Shown here: positions 57,262-64,000 of the stretch, piece after piece
Layout of the letters: every line of letters starts with the position of its first letter
Numbering within the stretch: position 1 is the first letter of the stretch
Assembly: GCF_025961225.1 (NCBI RefSeq)
Contig: NZ_JAOQNG010000005.1
Coordinates: 372,001-436,000, forward strand
Length of the DNA stretch: 64,000 nt
Source: Azospirillum canadense
Lineage (GTDB): Bacteria; Pseudomonadota; Alphaproteobacteria; Azospirillales; Azospirillaceae
Reading direction: 5' to 3'
Notes under the pieces: generated by a model
Databases searched by the model: none
Told to the model about the DNA's origin: nothing
The model's input: the letters and a program-made list of their open reading frames with translations, nothing else
Position numbers and translations under genes: made by a program

Positions 57262-57287
57262 GCGCCATGCGCGCCATGCGCGCCATC
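57262..57287. repeat. Three tandem 9-base units
   Basis: GCGCCATGC is repeated at 57262-57270, 57271-57279 and 57280-57287 (last unit 8 bases long with one change), just before an ATG at 57292. In frame it would add Ala-Pro-Cys repeats. The remaining gap from 56985 shows no gene. Confidence 0.5.
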
Positions 57288-57291
57288 AAGC

Positions 57292-57735
57292 ATGATGCCC
57301 AATCCGCCATGCAACCTGGATGATCGCCGCGTGCTGGATCGGTGGGTTGCCATCGACGTCCGATGCGGTGTCACGCCGCCGTTGTATCGATCCCTGTCGG
57401 TGCCGTTGCTTCGCGGTGACCAGCGGTTTCCGTGGATCGCTTGGGCCGCGCACCACAGCCTTTCCCTTCGGCAGGTCGACCGCCTCCTGCCCTGGCCCGC
57501 CTTGATCCGCGTCAACGCGCGCACCGGTCCGCAAACCCTCGACAGTGCCTTTCATAAGGCGAAGACTTCCGCCGAGACGGCCACCCGCGCTATACTTCGA
57601 CGCACGACCCATTCACCATTGTCGCCTCCGCCATTCCGTCTATCCACATCCACCCGGTCATTCCCGCCGAGCGACGCCAGGCCTGCGCCAATGGCGCGCC
57701 ACTCCCATTACCCATTCCAGGATCCCGCGCCATGA
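57292..57735 (+). CDS. Hypothetical protein overlapping the second helicase
   Basis: This 147-residue frame has a protein-like first two thirds (LDDRRVLDRWVAIDVRCGVT, then QRFPWIAWAAHHSLSLRQVD) with good codon use. The tail is Ser/Pro-rich. Its TGA overlaps the ATG of the helicase gene as ATGA, which suggests translational coupling, although a TATACT box at 57591-57596 inside it may give the helicase its own promoter. No family recognised. Confidence 0.5.
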   Translation: MMPNPPCNLDDRRVLDRWVAIDVRCGVTPPLYRSLSVPLLRGDQRFPWIAWAAHHSLSLRQVDRLLPWPALIRVNARTGPQTLDSAFHKAKTSAETATRAILRRTTHSPLSPPPFRLSTSTRSFPPSDARPAPMARHSHYPFQDPAP

Positions 57736-59750
57736 TCGCCGCGCTCGACCCGCTCGCCGCCTTGCCGGCCGTCCACTTCCCGTCGTTTCCATCCGACGAC
57801 ATCCTGTCGTCCCTCACCCCCACCCAGCGCGAAGCCGCGCTCGCCACCGGCCCGGTTCTGGCCCTCGCTGGCGCCGGTACCGGCAAAACGACGACGCTGA
57901 CCGCCTCGATCGCGCTTCGCATCATCGCCGGTGTCGCTCCCAGGAACATCCTCGCGGTCACCTTTACCAACAAGACCGCCCGGCAACTCCGCGTCCGTCT
58001 GACCGACGTACTCGGCGCCGATCAGCTGCCAAGCTGGGTTGGCACCTTCCACAGTCTCGCCGCCCGCATGCTCCGCATGGAGCCCAGCCTGGCCGGCTTG
58101 CGCGACAACTTCCAGGTCCTTGACGCCGACGACAGCAAGCGCGTCCTGAAGCGCACGATGGACGCCCTCTCCATGCTGACCAAACGCGCCGAAGGTGTGG
58201 ACCCGCTGAAGACCGTTGGCAACGCGATCTCCCGCCTGAAGGACAACCTCGTCCACCCCGATCACGCCGCATCGGCCATCGAAGCCTGGATCGCCGCCGC
58301 TCAGGCCGCCGGCCGCCGCGTCGACGTTGATACCCTCCGTCTCGTTGCCACGGTCTACCCGGCCTATCAGCGGGAATTGATCGAGACGAACAGTGCGGAT
58401 TATGGGGACCTCCTTCTCTGGACCACAGGCGCCATGCTCGACGACGAAAACACCCGCCGTCGCTTTGCCAACCTCTTCGCAGGCATCTGGGTTGACGAAT
58501 ACCAGGACATTAGTTTGGCACTATATTACTGGCTCTACCTTCTCGCGAAAGACCACCGCAACATCTTTGTGGTGGGCGATGATGATCAGTCAATCTTTTC
58601 GTTCCGCGGTTCTGATATCCGCTACATTCGGCGGTTCCGTAACGATTACTCTGACGCCACGGTGGTCCGCCTGGAGGAAAACTTCCGCTCCACCGGTCAC
58701 ATCCTCACGGCGGCGAACGCCATCATCGCGGGCGACCGCAACCGTCTCGGCAAGACCCTCTACACCAACGCCGGGCTCGGCTTGCCGATCCAGATCCTGG
58801 AATTCGACAGCCCCGACGAGGAGGCTCACGCCATCGTCGCCGACATGCGCCGCCAGAACGCCCGCGGCGTGCCCTGGGGCGACATGGCCTGTCTTTACCG
58901 CAGTTCCCACATCAGCCGCGCCGTCGAGGACGCGTTGATCCGCAACTCCGTGGGGTACGTTCTTGTCGGCGACCAAGCCTATTATCATAAGGCCGAAATC
59001 AAGGATGCTCTCGCCCTTCTCCGCCTCTCTCTTTTCCCCGACGACCACGCCAGCGACGACTCCTGCCGCCGTATGCTCAACACGCCCATGCGCGGCCTTG
59101 GCCCGAAGGCCGAGGAGACCATCGCCGACCACGCCCGCGCCACCGGCCGCACCATGCTCCAGGCGTGCGAGGACCCACCGCTGAAGCGCGCCCAGCGCCA
59201 AGCCGCCCAGATGTTCGCCGCGACCATCCGCCTGTGCGCCGCCCAACCCGGCGAGTCCTTGTCCGACCAGCTGCACCGGGTCCTGCACAACACCGGCTAC
59301 CTCAACCACTGGCGCAACGCCCGCTCTGACGACGCCCAGTCCCGCGTCGAAAGCCTGCAGGAATTCGTCGCTCTCACTGGTTCGTTCCCGGACGCCGTCA
59401 CCCTCTTCGAACACGCGGCCCTGGCGAGCGCCCGCGCCAGCGATGAAGACGCCAAGGATCGCGTCACTCTGATGACGATTCACGCCGCGAAGGGGCTCGA
59501 ATTTCCCCTCGTCTACCTTCCCGGCTGGGAGGACGGCATCCTCCCGAGCGCGAAGTCCGTTGCCCAGGGCCTGGAAGCGGAAGAGCGTCGCTTGGCCTAT
59601 GTCGCGATCACCCGCGCCAAGCGCCTCTGCACCATCACTCACACCCGCTTCCGCCACGGCCGGCCGATGGAGTTCAGCCCCTATCTGAGCGAACTCCCGC
59701 GCCACTGCTATCATCCCGGATGGCTCGGCCACGTCCGCTTGTTACGCTGA
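57732..59750 (+). CDS. UvrD/PcrA-type DNA helicase
   Basis: This 672-residue superfamily 1A helicase has Walker A LAGAGTGKTTT (Lys52), LAVTFTNKTARQL, GTFHSLAARMLR, motif II WVDEYQDI (Asp255), motif III VGDDDQSIFSFRGSDI, the ENFRSTGHIL motif, MTIHAAKGLEFPLVYLPG and ERRLAYVAITRAKRL. Its length equals normal UvrD/PcrA. It is much closer to the standard enzymes than the 43632 helicase. ATG 57732 overlaps the upstream stop. It is likely an ATP-driven 3'-5' helicase for repair or for rolling-circle or conjugative DNA processing. Confidence 0.9.
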   Translation: MIAALDPLAALPAVHFPSFPSDDILSSLTPTQREAALATGPVLALAGAGTGKTTTLTASIALRIIAGVAPRNILAVTFTNKTARQLRVRLTDVLGADQLPSWVGTFHSLAARMLRMEPSLAGLRDNFQVLDADDSKRVLKRTMDALSMLTKRAEGVDPLKTVGNAISRLKDNLVHPDHAASAIEAWIAAAQAAGRRVDVDTLRLVATVYPAYQRELIETNSADYGDLLLWTTGAMLDDENTRRRFANLFAGIWVDEYQDISLALYYWLYLLAKDHRNIFVVGDDDQSIFSFRGSDIRYIRRFRNDYSDATVVRLEENFRSTGHILTAANAIIAGDRNRLGKTLYTNAGLGLPIQILEFDSPDEEAHAIVADMRRQNARGVPWGDMACLYRSSHISRAVEDALIRNSVGYVLVGDQAYYHKAEIKDALALLRLSLFPDDHASDDSCRRMLNTPMRGLGPKAEETIADHARATGRTMLQACEDPPLKRAQRQAAQMFAATIRLCAAQPGESLSDQLHRVLHNTGYLNHWRNARSDDAQSRVESLQEFVALTGSFPDAVTLFEHAALASARASDEDAKDRVTLMTIHAAKGLEFPLVYLPGWEDGILPSAKSVAQGLEAEERRLAYVAITRAKRLCTITHTRFRHGRPMEFSPYLSELPRHCYHPGWLGHVRLLR

Positions 59751-59800
59751 CAACCCGTTTCAGCCAGATCTTTCATATCATCCCGGGGTGCCGTTCCTCG

Positions 59801-60859
59801 CTACGGTTTTGGACCTGCTCCCCGAGCGCCACTCAAAAAGCCGAACAAGTCCGGCTCGGGGTCTGTGGACGGGTCGGTGAGGTCGGCGCAACCGACACCG
59901 ATCAATCGGAACGCCCGTCCGTCGGCTTCCTGAGCAACGATGTCCGCCGCCGTCGCCAGGATGGCCTCGGCCGAGCGGGTCGGCGCGACGCGGCGGGAGC
60001 GCGTGAACTGCTGGAAGTCGACCGTCTTGAATTTCACGATGACACTGCGGCCGAGCACGCCTTCGCGCTCCATGCGCCGGGCGACCTTCGCGGCCAGCGG
60101 CTGCAGTTCCTGCTGGAGGGTTGCCGGCGCGGAGATGTCCCAATCGAAGGTTTCCTCGGCGCTGATCGACTTGCTGGGCGCCTCCGGCTCCACGGCGCGA
60201 TTGTCGAGCCCGCGCGCGTAGCGGAAGAGGGCCCGGCCCATGGTGCCGTATTTTCGCACGAGCCAGACCTCCTCCTTGTCCTGGAGGTCACCGACCTTCG
60301 TGATGCCATCGGTCCACAGCTTGTGTTCGAGCGCCGGCCCGACGCCCCAGAGAATCGTGACCCGCTTGGGCGCTAGAAAGGCCGCGGCCTCCGCCCGCCC
60401 GATCACGGCAAAGCCCTTCGGTTTGTCCAGGTCGCTTGCAATCTTGGCCAGCAGTTTGTTGGGGCCAAGGCCGATCGACGCGGTGATGCGTAATTCCGCC
60501 TCGAACCGCCGGACGATCTCAACCAGGGCCTGGGCGGGACTGATGCTGAGCCGATCCCGCACGCCGGACAGGTCGAGATAGGCCTCGTCGATGGAGATCG
60601 GCTCCACCAGGTCGGTGAACGCCGCCATGATCTCGCGGGCGCGGTGGCCGACCTCCTTGTACGTCGCCATGTTCGGCGGAATGACGACAGCGTCCGGGCA
60701 GCGCTCCAGGGCTTCCCGGATCGACATGGCCGAGCGGACACCGGACAAACGCGCGATGTAGCAGCAGGCCGCGACGACCCCGCGGTGGTCGCCACCCCCG
60801 ACGATAACGGCTTGGTTGGCCAACTCCGGTCGGTCGCGCTTTTCGACGGTGGCGTAGAA
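59801..60859 (-). pseudogene. dinB: dinB (DNA polymerase IV), 3' part, cut off by IS30 element
   Basis: This is the main part of a Y-family DNA polymerase IV: YATVEKRDRPELANQAVIV, then ISIDEAYLDLSGVRDRL with the catalytic acids, LGPNKLLAKIASDLDKPKGF and the little-finger region to the C-terminus (LFGFLSGARG). The first 48 codons lie at 62332-62475, on the other side of the transposon. Joining them across the GAA duplication gives an unbroken HIDCDSF-YATVEKRD. An ATG inside the transposon end would allow a short fusion product lacking the first catalytic Asp, so the gene is probably inactive. Confidence 0.92.
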
Positions 60860-60889
60860 GGCGGATTCAAGCGGTCGTCGCAACAGCCT
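60860..60889. repeat. Left inverted repeat of the IS30-family element
   Basis: It begins GGCGGATTCAAGCGG and is the exact reverse complement of bases 62302-62331 over 30 bases. Confidence 0.9.
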
Positions 60890-60905
60890 GATGCAGGAGG
60901 TTGCG

Positions 60906-62324
60906 ATGAAGACACGGAAGCGGCGATCGGATCGATCTGGGCGGGCTCCTCAGCGGTCACCCGGCCGGCCCCCTTCGGCACGGCGGGAGGATTGTCGGCG
61001 GTTCTGGGCGGCGATCGCGACGGGACAAGCGAGCGAGGATGCGGCATCTCTGGCAAGCGTGTCGCCCGTGGTGGGAACACGGTGGTTCCGAGAGGCCGGG
61101 GGTATGCCACCAGCGAAGTTTGCGTCATCGGCGAAGCCGCCGTCGGGACGGTACTTGCAGTTTGCGGAGCGGGAGGAGATCGCGTTGCGGCGTGCCCAGG
61201 GGCTCGGCGTGCGGGAGATCGCTCGCCAGCTGGGGCGAGCGGCCTCGACCATTTCCCGGGAACTGCGGCGCAATGCCGCCACCCGCTCGGGCGGGTTGGA
61301 GTATCGGGCGACGACCGCGCAGTGGCACGCCGACCGTTCGGCGCGCCGGCCCAAACCGGCCAAGCTCGTAGTCAATCCAGTCCTGCGCGACTACGTGCAA
61401 GAGCGTCTGGCCGGCGCGGTGGTTGCCCCGGACGGCGTGGCGATCCCTGGGCCGGCCGTGACCTGGAAAGCTCGCCGCCATGGGCGTCGGCAGGACCGGC
61501 GGTGGGCCAAGGCGTGGAGCCCCGAACAGATCGCCCGACGCCTGCGGCTCGATTTTCCGGAGGACCCGACGATGCGCATCAGCCATGAGGCCATTTATCA
61601 GGCGCTGTTCATTCAAGGCCGAGGAGCATTGCGTCGCGAGCTTACCGCCTGCCTGCGGACCGGACGGACCCTGCGCGTTCCGATGGCGCGGACCCGCAAA
61701 CGGGGCAAATCCTTCATCACGCCGGAGATCATGATCAGCCAACGCCCGACGGAGGTGGCGGATCGGGCGGTGCCGGGACACTGGGAGGGCGATCTCATCA
61801 TCGGCCTGGGCGGCTCGGCGATCGGCACCTTGGTGGAACGGACGACACGGTTCACGATGCTGCTGCATCTGCCCCCGATGCCGGGGCACGCCAGTGGACC
61901 ACGGGTCAAGAATGGGCCGGCGCTTGCCGGCCATGGTGCCGAGGCCGTCCGCGACGCCATCGCGCGCACGATCGCAACCTTGCCCGCACAGCTCCGCCGG
62001 TCGCTGACTTGGGATCAGGGGGCGGAGATGGCCCAACACGCCCATATCCGGATCGACACCGGGCTTTGCGTCTACTTCTGCGATCCGCGCAGTCCGTGGC
62101 AGCGCGGCACGAACGAGAACACCAATGGGCTGCTGCGTCAGTACTTCCCCAAGGGCACCGACCTCGCCGTGCATGACGCCGACACCCTGGCGGCCATCGC
62201 ACTTGCCCTGAACACCAGACCCCGCAAAGCCCTTGGCTGGAAAACTCCAGCCGAGGCGCTGGACGAACTGCTCCAATCCATCGATAAGGGAGGACGGGAA
62301 GAGGCTGTTGCGACGACCGCTTGA
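60906..62324 (+). CDS. IS30-family transposase
   Basis: This 472-residue transposase has an N-terminal HTH (LQFAEREEIALRRAQGLGVR, then TISRELRRN). The DDE catalytic core shows GHWEGDLIIG (first Asp), LTWDQGAEMAQH (second Asp) and GTNENTNGLLRQYFPKGTDL (Glu). These are IS30 signatures. ATG 60906 is preferred over 60891 because AGGAGG lies 6 bases before it. All motifs are intact, so it should be active. It is encoded opposite to the dinB gene that it interrupts. Confidence 0.93.
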   Translation: MKTRKRRSDRSGRAPQRSPGRPPSARREDCRRFWAAIATGQASEDAASLASVSPVVGTRWFREAGGMPPAKFASSAKPPSGRYLQFAEREEIALRRAQGLGVREIARQLGRAASTISRELRRNAATRSGGLEYRATTAQWHADRSARRPKPAKLVVNPVLRDYVQERLAGAVVAPDGVAIPGPAVTWKARRHGRRQDRRWAKAWSPEQIARRLRLDFPEDPTMRISHEAIYQALFIQGRGALRRELTACLRTGRTLRVPMARTRKRGKSFITPEIMISQRPTEVADRAVPGHWEGDLIIGLGGSAIGTLVERTTRFTMLLHLPPMPGHASGPRVKNGPALAGHGAEAVRDAIARTIATLPAQLRRSLTWDQGAEMAQHAHIRIDTGLCVYFCDPRSPWQRGTNENTNGLLRQYFPKGTDLAVHDADTLAAIALALNTRPRKALGWKTPAEALDELLQSIDKGGREEAVATTA

Positions 62325-62331
62325 ATCCGCC
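62302..62331. repeat. Right inverted repeat of the IS30-family element
   Basis: It ends CTTGAATCCGCC and pairs with 60860-60889 without a mismatch over 30 bases; the last transposase codons lie within it. Confidence 0.9.
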
Positions 62332-62475
62332 GAAGCTGTCGCAGTCGATGTGCCCGATGGTCAGCTCGTGCAGTTCCGGGTGAGCAAACAGCCGGCGGCT
62401 GCCGCATTTCGGACAGCGCTCGTTGCCCGCTGGCAGGGCCGCCGCGCAGTCCCGGCAGACAACGCTCAGCGTCAT
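62332..62475 (-). pseudogene. dinB: dinB, 5' part
   Basis: The 48 codons from ATG 62475 (GGAGG 6 bases upstream) give a zinc-ribbon-like N-terminus (CRDCAAALPAGNERCPKCG) and then ELTIGHIDCDSF with the catalytic Asp44. An N-terminal zinc ribbon before the polymerase domain is seen in a subset of alphaproteobacterial DinB proteins. The reading frame then enters the IS30 element. Confidence 0.88.
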
Positions 62476-62503
62476 GCCGCCCTCCGCTGGCCGCCGGAGG
62501 ACC

Positions 62504-62665
62504 TTAGCCGCCCCTCGGCTGCGCGACGATGGTGCGCACCAAGCGCAACGCGTCGGCGTTGTCCTTGACACCCTTGTAGAGCCGCCGCAGTTCCACGACC
62601 GCTGCCCATTCGCCACGCGCCTCATAAGTCCGCCGAATCACGTCGGCATCGTCTTCGCTGAGCAT
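62504..62665 (-). CDS. Small protein upstream of dinB
   Basis: This 53-residue acidic/basic helical protein (MLSEDDADVIRRTYEARGEW, then LRRLYKGVKDNADALRLVRT) lies 28 bases ahead of dinB on the same strand. The codons are well formed. GAGGTGG lies about 11 bases before ATG 62665. Its placement suggests an operon with dinB, perhaps within a damage-response unit. The family is unknown. Confidence 0.55.
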   Translation of the reverse strand: MLSEDDADVIRRTYEARGEWAAVVELRRLYKGVKDNADALRLVRTIVAQPRGG

Positions 62666-62744
62666 GAACACAGCACCACCTCGCAACAGGGCGGCGGACT
62701 ATGCGCCAGAGGCGCCATGCGCGACAACGCTCCTTCGGTGCAGG

Positions 62745-63080
62745 TCACGCGAGGCACCGCGCTGCGGCGACAGACCTCGGCGGCTGCGGCCGCCAGACAC
62801 GGACAGAGATCGCCCCGGCGGCCTGGGCGGTGCCGCACGGATGGCCGGAGCGAAAGCGATCGATGGCGTCCAGCATGTCATCGGTGAGCGCAACGGCCGG
62901 CTCGGACAAGTGCACCGCCCGATGACCGACCGTTGTGGCCCACGAGGGCGGCGTTCCCGGTTGGCTGGACGCGACCGCGGCGAGCGGGCCGGACACGTCC
63001 CAGGCTGCCCGCTCGGCGTTCCAGCCGAGCACGCGCCGGTCAATCCCCGTGCGGAGCCACACCCAGTTCGTCAGGATCAT
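62745..63080 (-). CDS. Hypothetical protein upstream of the dinB unit
   Basis: This 111-residue frame begins ILTNWVWLRTGIDRRVLGWN and includes a protein-like stretch SEPAVALTDDMLDAIDRFRS. The C-terminus is Arg-rich and may not be native. It points in the same direction as dinB. It has only a weak GGACAGG before ATG 63080. It may be a real small gene or a remnant next to the IS630 element. Confidence 0.4.
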   Translation of the reverse strand: MILTNWVWLRTGIDRRVLGWNAERAAWDVSGPLAAVASSQPGTPPSWATTVGHRAVHLSEPAVALTDDMLDAIDRFRSGHPCGTAQAAGAISVRVWRPQPPRSVAAARCLA

Positions 63081-63226
63081 CGGTCTGGCCTGTCCCAGCA
63101 CGGTGGGGCCTTCAGCAATTGCTCTAGTGGGTCATTTGCCGCGGGCATAGCCATTCCTGGCGGCCGCTGCCCCGTCACATGCTGGATCGCGGGCTGTTGA
63201 TCATGAAGTCGTGTTGGGAGGCTCTC

Positions 63227-63784
63227 ATGTCCCGCCGTCAGATTGATCCGCTGCGTCCGCTCACGGCCGAAGAGCAGCATTGGCTGACGCGGATCAGCCG
63301 GTCCCATTCCGAGCCCGCGGCCCATGTCGCCCGGGCCAAGGCGGTGCTCGCCGTCGCCGCCGGCCAGTCGTACACCGCGGCGGCGCGCGGAGCCGGGCGC
63401 TGCTCCGGTGATGCCGTGGCCCACCTGGTCAGCCGCTTCAATCGCGAGGGGCTGGCGGCCGTGGAGCCGCGGCACGCGGGCGGGCCCCCTCCCGTCTACA
63501 CCCGGCCCGAGCAGGCGCGCATCCTGAGCGAAGCCAAGCGGCCACCCAATCGGGTGCTGGACGGTACGGCCACGTGGTCGCTCACCACGTTGCAGCGGGC
63601 GCTGCGGCGCGCCCCGGACGGCTTGCCGCACGTGAGCACCTTCACGATCTGGCGGGTGCTGCACGATGCGGGGCTGAGCTGGCAACGCGACCGCAGCTGG
63701 TGCGCCACCGGCCGGGTCCTGCGCAAACGCAAGGCCGGCACGGTCGAGGTGACCGACCCCGACGCGGAACCCAAAAAAAGCTGA
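63227..63784 (+). CDS. IS630-family transposase, first reading frame
   Basis: This 185-residue part contains the HTH region (SYTAAARGAGRCSGDAVAHL) and the winged helix (STFTIWRVLHDAGLSWQRDR) of IS630/Tc1-type transposases. ATG 63227 has GGGAGG 5 bases upstream. The frame ends at TGA 63782-63784, three bases after a run of seven A (63773-63779). Shifting back one base at this run continues into the DDE domain, as in many IS630 elements that use -1 frameshifting. Confidence 0.85.
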   Translation: MSRRQIDPLRPLTAEEQHWLTRISRSHSEPAAHVARAKAVLAVAAGQSYTAAARGAGRCSGDAVAHLVSRFNREGLAAVEPRHAGGPPPVYTRPEQARILSEAKRPPNRVLDGTATWSLTTLQRALRRAPDGLPHVSTFTIWRVLHDAGLSWQRDRSWCATGRVLRKRKAGTVEVTDPDAEPKKS

Positions 63785-64000
63785 TCGAGACCGCCTACAC
63801 TCAGGGCGAGCGGCTCGGTCTGGCGGTGTGGGGCGAGGACGAAGCCGGCCCCTTCCAGACGATCCCCCATCCCGGGCAGCACTGGGGCCCGGCCGGGCAC
63901 CCGGCGCGCTACCCGCACGAGCACGTGCGCAATGGCACGGCCAAGCTGCTGACGCTGTTCCATCCGGCCAGCGGAGCGGTGCGTGTTCAGGGCGTCACCT
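63778..64000 (+). CDS. IS630-family transposase, DDE domain after -1 frameshift (partial)
   Basis: From the A7 run, the -1 frame reads KKLIETAYTQGERLGLAVWG, then EDEAGPFQTIPHPGQHWGPA, which supplies the first catalytic Asp of the IS630 DDE domain. It continues open to the window edge. The other catalytic residues lie beyond it. There is no start codon of its own, so it must be made as a fusion. Confidence 0.8.

Larger units (their letters stand above)
60860..62331 (+). mobile_element. IS30-family insertion sequence in dinB
   Basis: The element is 1,472 bases long. Its ends are perfect 30-base inverted repeats (60860-60889 and 62302-62331). It is flanked by GAA (60857-60859 and 62332-62334), a 3-base target duplication as usual for IS30. 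The single transposase gene almost fills it. Perfect ends and an exactly reconstructable target indicate a recent insertion. Confidence 0.93.
63127..64000 (+). mobile_element. IS630-family element, left part (runs off the window)
   Basis: The transposase at 63227 is IS630-type. IS630 elements insert at TA; a TA at 63125-63126 just before GTGGGTCATTTGCC is a possible left junction, but without the right end I cannot confirm it. Confidence 0.55.

Noticed and set aside
57262..57287. Short CRISPR-like repeat
   Set aside because: Nine-base head-to-tail units without spacers; a simple tandem repeat. No CRISPR array or cas gene was seen anywhere.
63179..63226. Earlier start for the IS630 transposase
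   Set aside because: ATG 63227 has GGGAGG at good spacing and begins the family-typical N-terminus.
1..64000. tRNA or rRNA genes
   Set aside because: I saw no tRNA cloverleaf or rRNA sequence by eye; a dedicated tRNA scan could still find one.

Overview
This is a high-GC window (G/C at most third codon positions) whose gene content fits an alphaproteobacterium of the Azospirillum/Rhodospirillales kind. That placement rests on codon use and family impressions, not on a search. The DNA looks like the accessory part of a conjugative plasmid or integrative conjugative element. It carries two giant polyvalent-type proteins, a DotA/TraY-type IV secretion membrane protein, a VapBC-type toxin-antitoxin pair, two UvrD-like helicases, a methyltransferase next to a PD-(D/E)XK nuclease, and two transposons at the right edge.

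Layout. Positions 1-2085 hold the end of an unknown gene, a YgjV-like membrane protein, and a LysR-type regulator with two DNA-binding domains in tandem. Positions 2322-11523 hold giant protein 1 (about 2,840 residues plus an out-of-frame N-terminal piece), with a duplicated module of ADP-ribosyltransferase-like domain plus HExxH domain and a C-terminal segment that resembles secretion (BID-like) domains. Positions 12187-15460 hold a secreted protein, a PAS/LuxR-type regulator and two small genes. Positions 16084-36720 encode giant protein 2 (6,878 residues). It has zincin-like, GNAT-like and papain-like domains, an adenine-methylase domain and two SNF2-type helicase domains. The second helicase is split by an intein placed exactly inside its Walker B box.

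The intein is the most unusual object in the window. Its splicing blocks are in frame with the host gene. Its homing endonuclease (three zinc fingers, a NUMOD3-like segment, a Vsr/EDxHD-like nuclease) lies in the +1 frame, with its own start codon and Shine-Dalgarno-like sequence. The host frame stays open all the way across it.

From 36751 rightwards come a terminator, the VapBC pair with its operator, an XRE regulator and HU. A run of element-type genes (39551-59750) follows: two long proteins that overlap, one sharing the BID-like module of giant protein 1; a UvrD helicase with a long tail; an Mrr_N-methyltransferase fusion followed by a putative nuclease; small membrane proteins; DotA/TraY; an HD hydrolase; and a second UvrD/PcrA-like helicase. 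At the right edge dinB is cut by an IS30-family element with perfect 30-bp ends and a GAA target duplication, and an IS630-family element with an A7 frameshift site runs off the window.

Working model (inference): the polyvalent proteins and the BID-like protein may be moved into recipients by the type IV system during conjugation, where their methylase, helicase and ADP-ribosyltransferase domains would help the incoming DNA to establish. The toxin-antitoxin and methylase/nuclease pairs would support maintenance.
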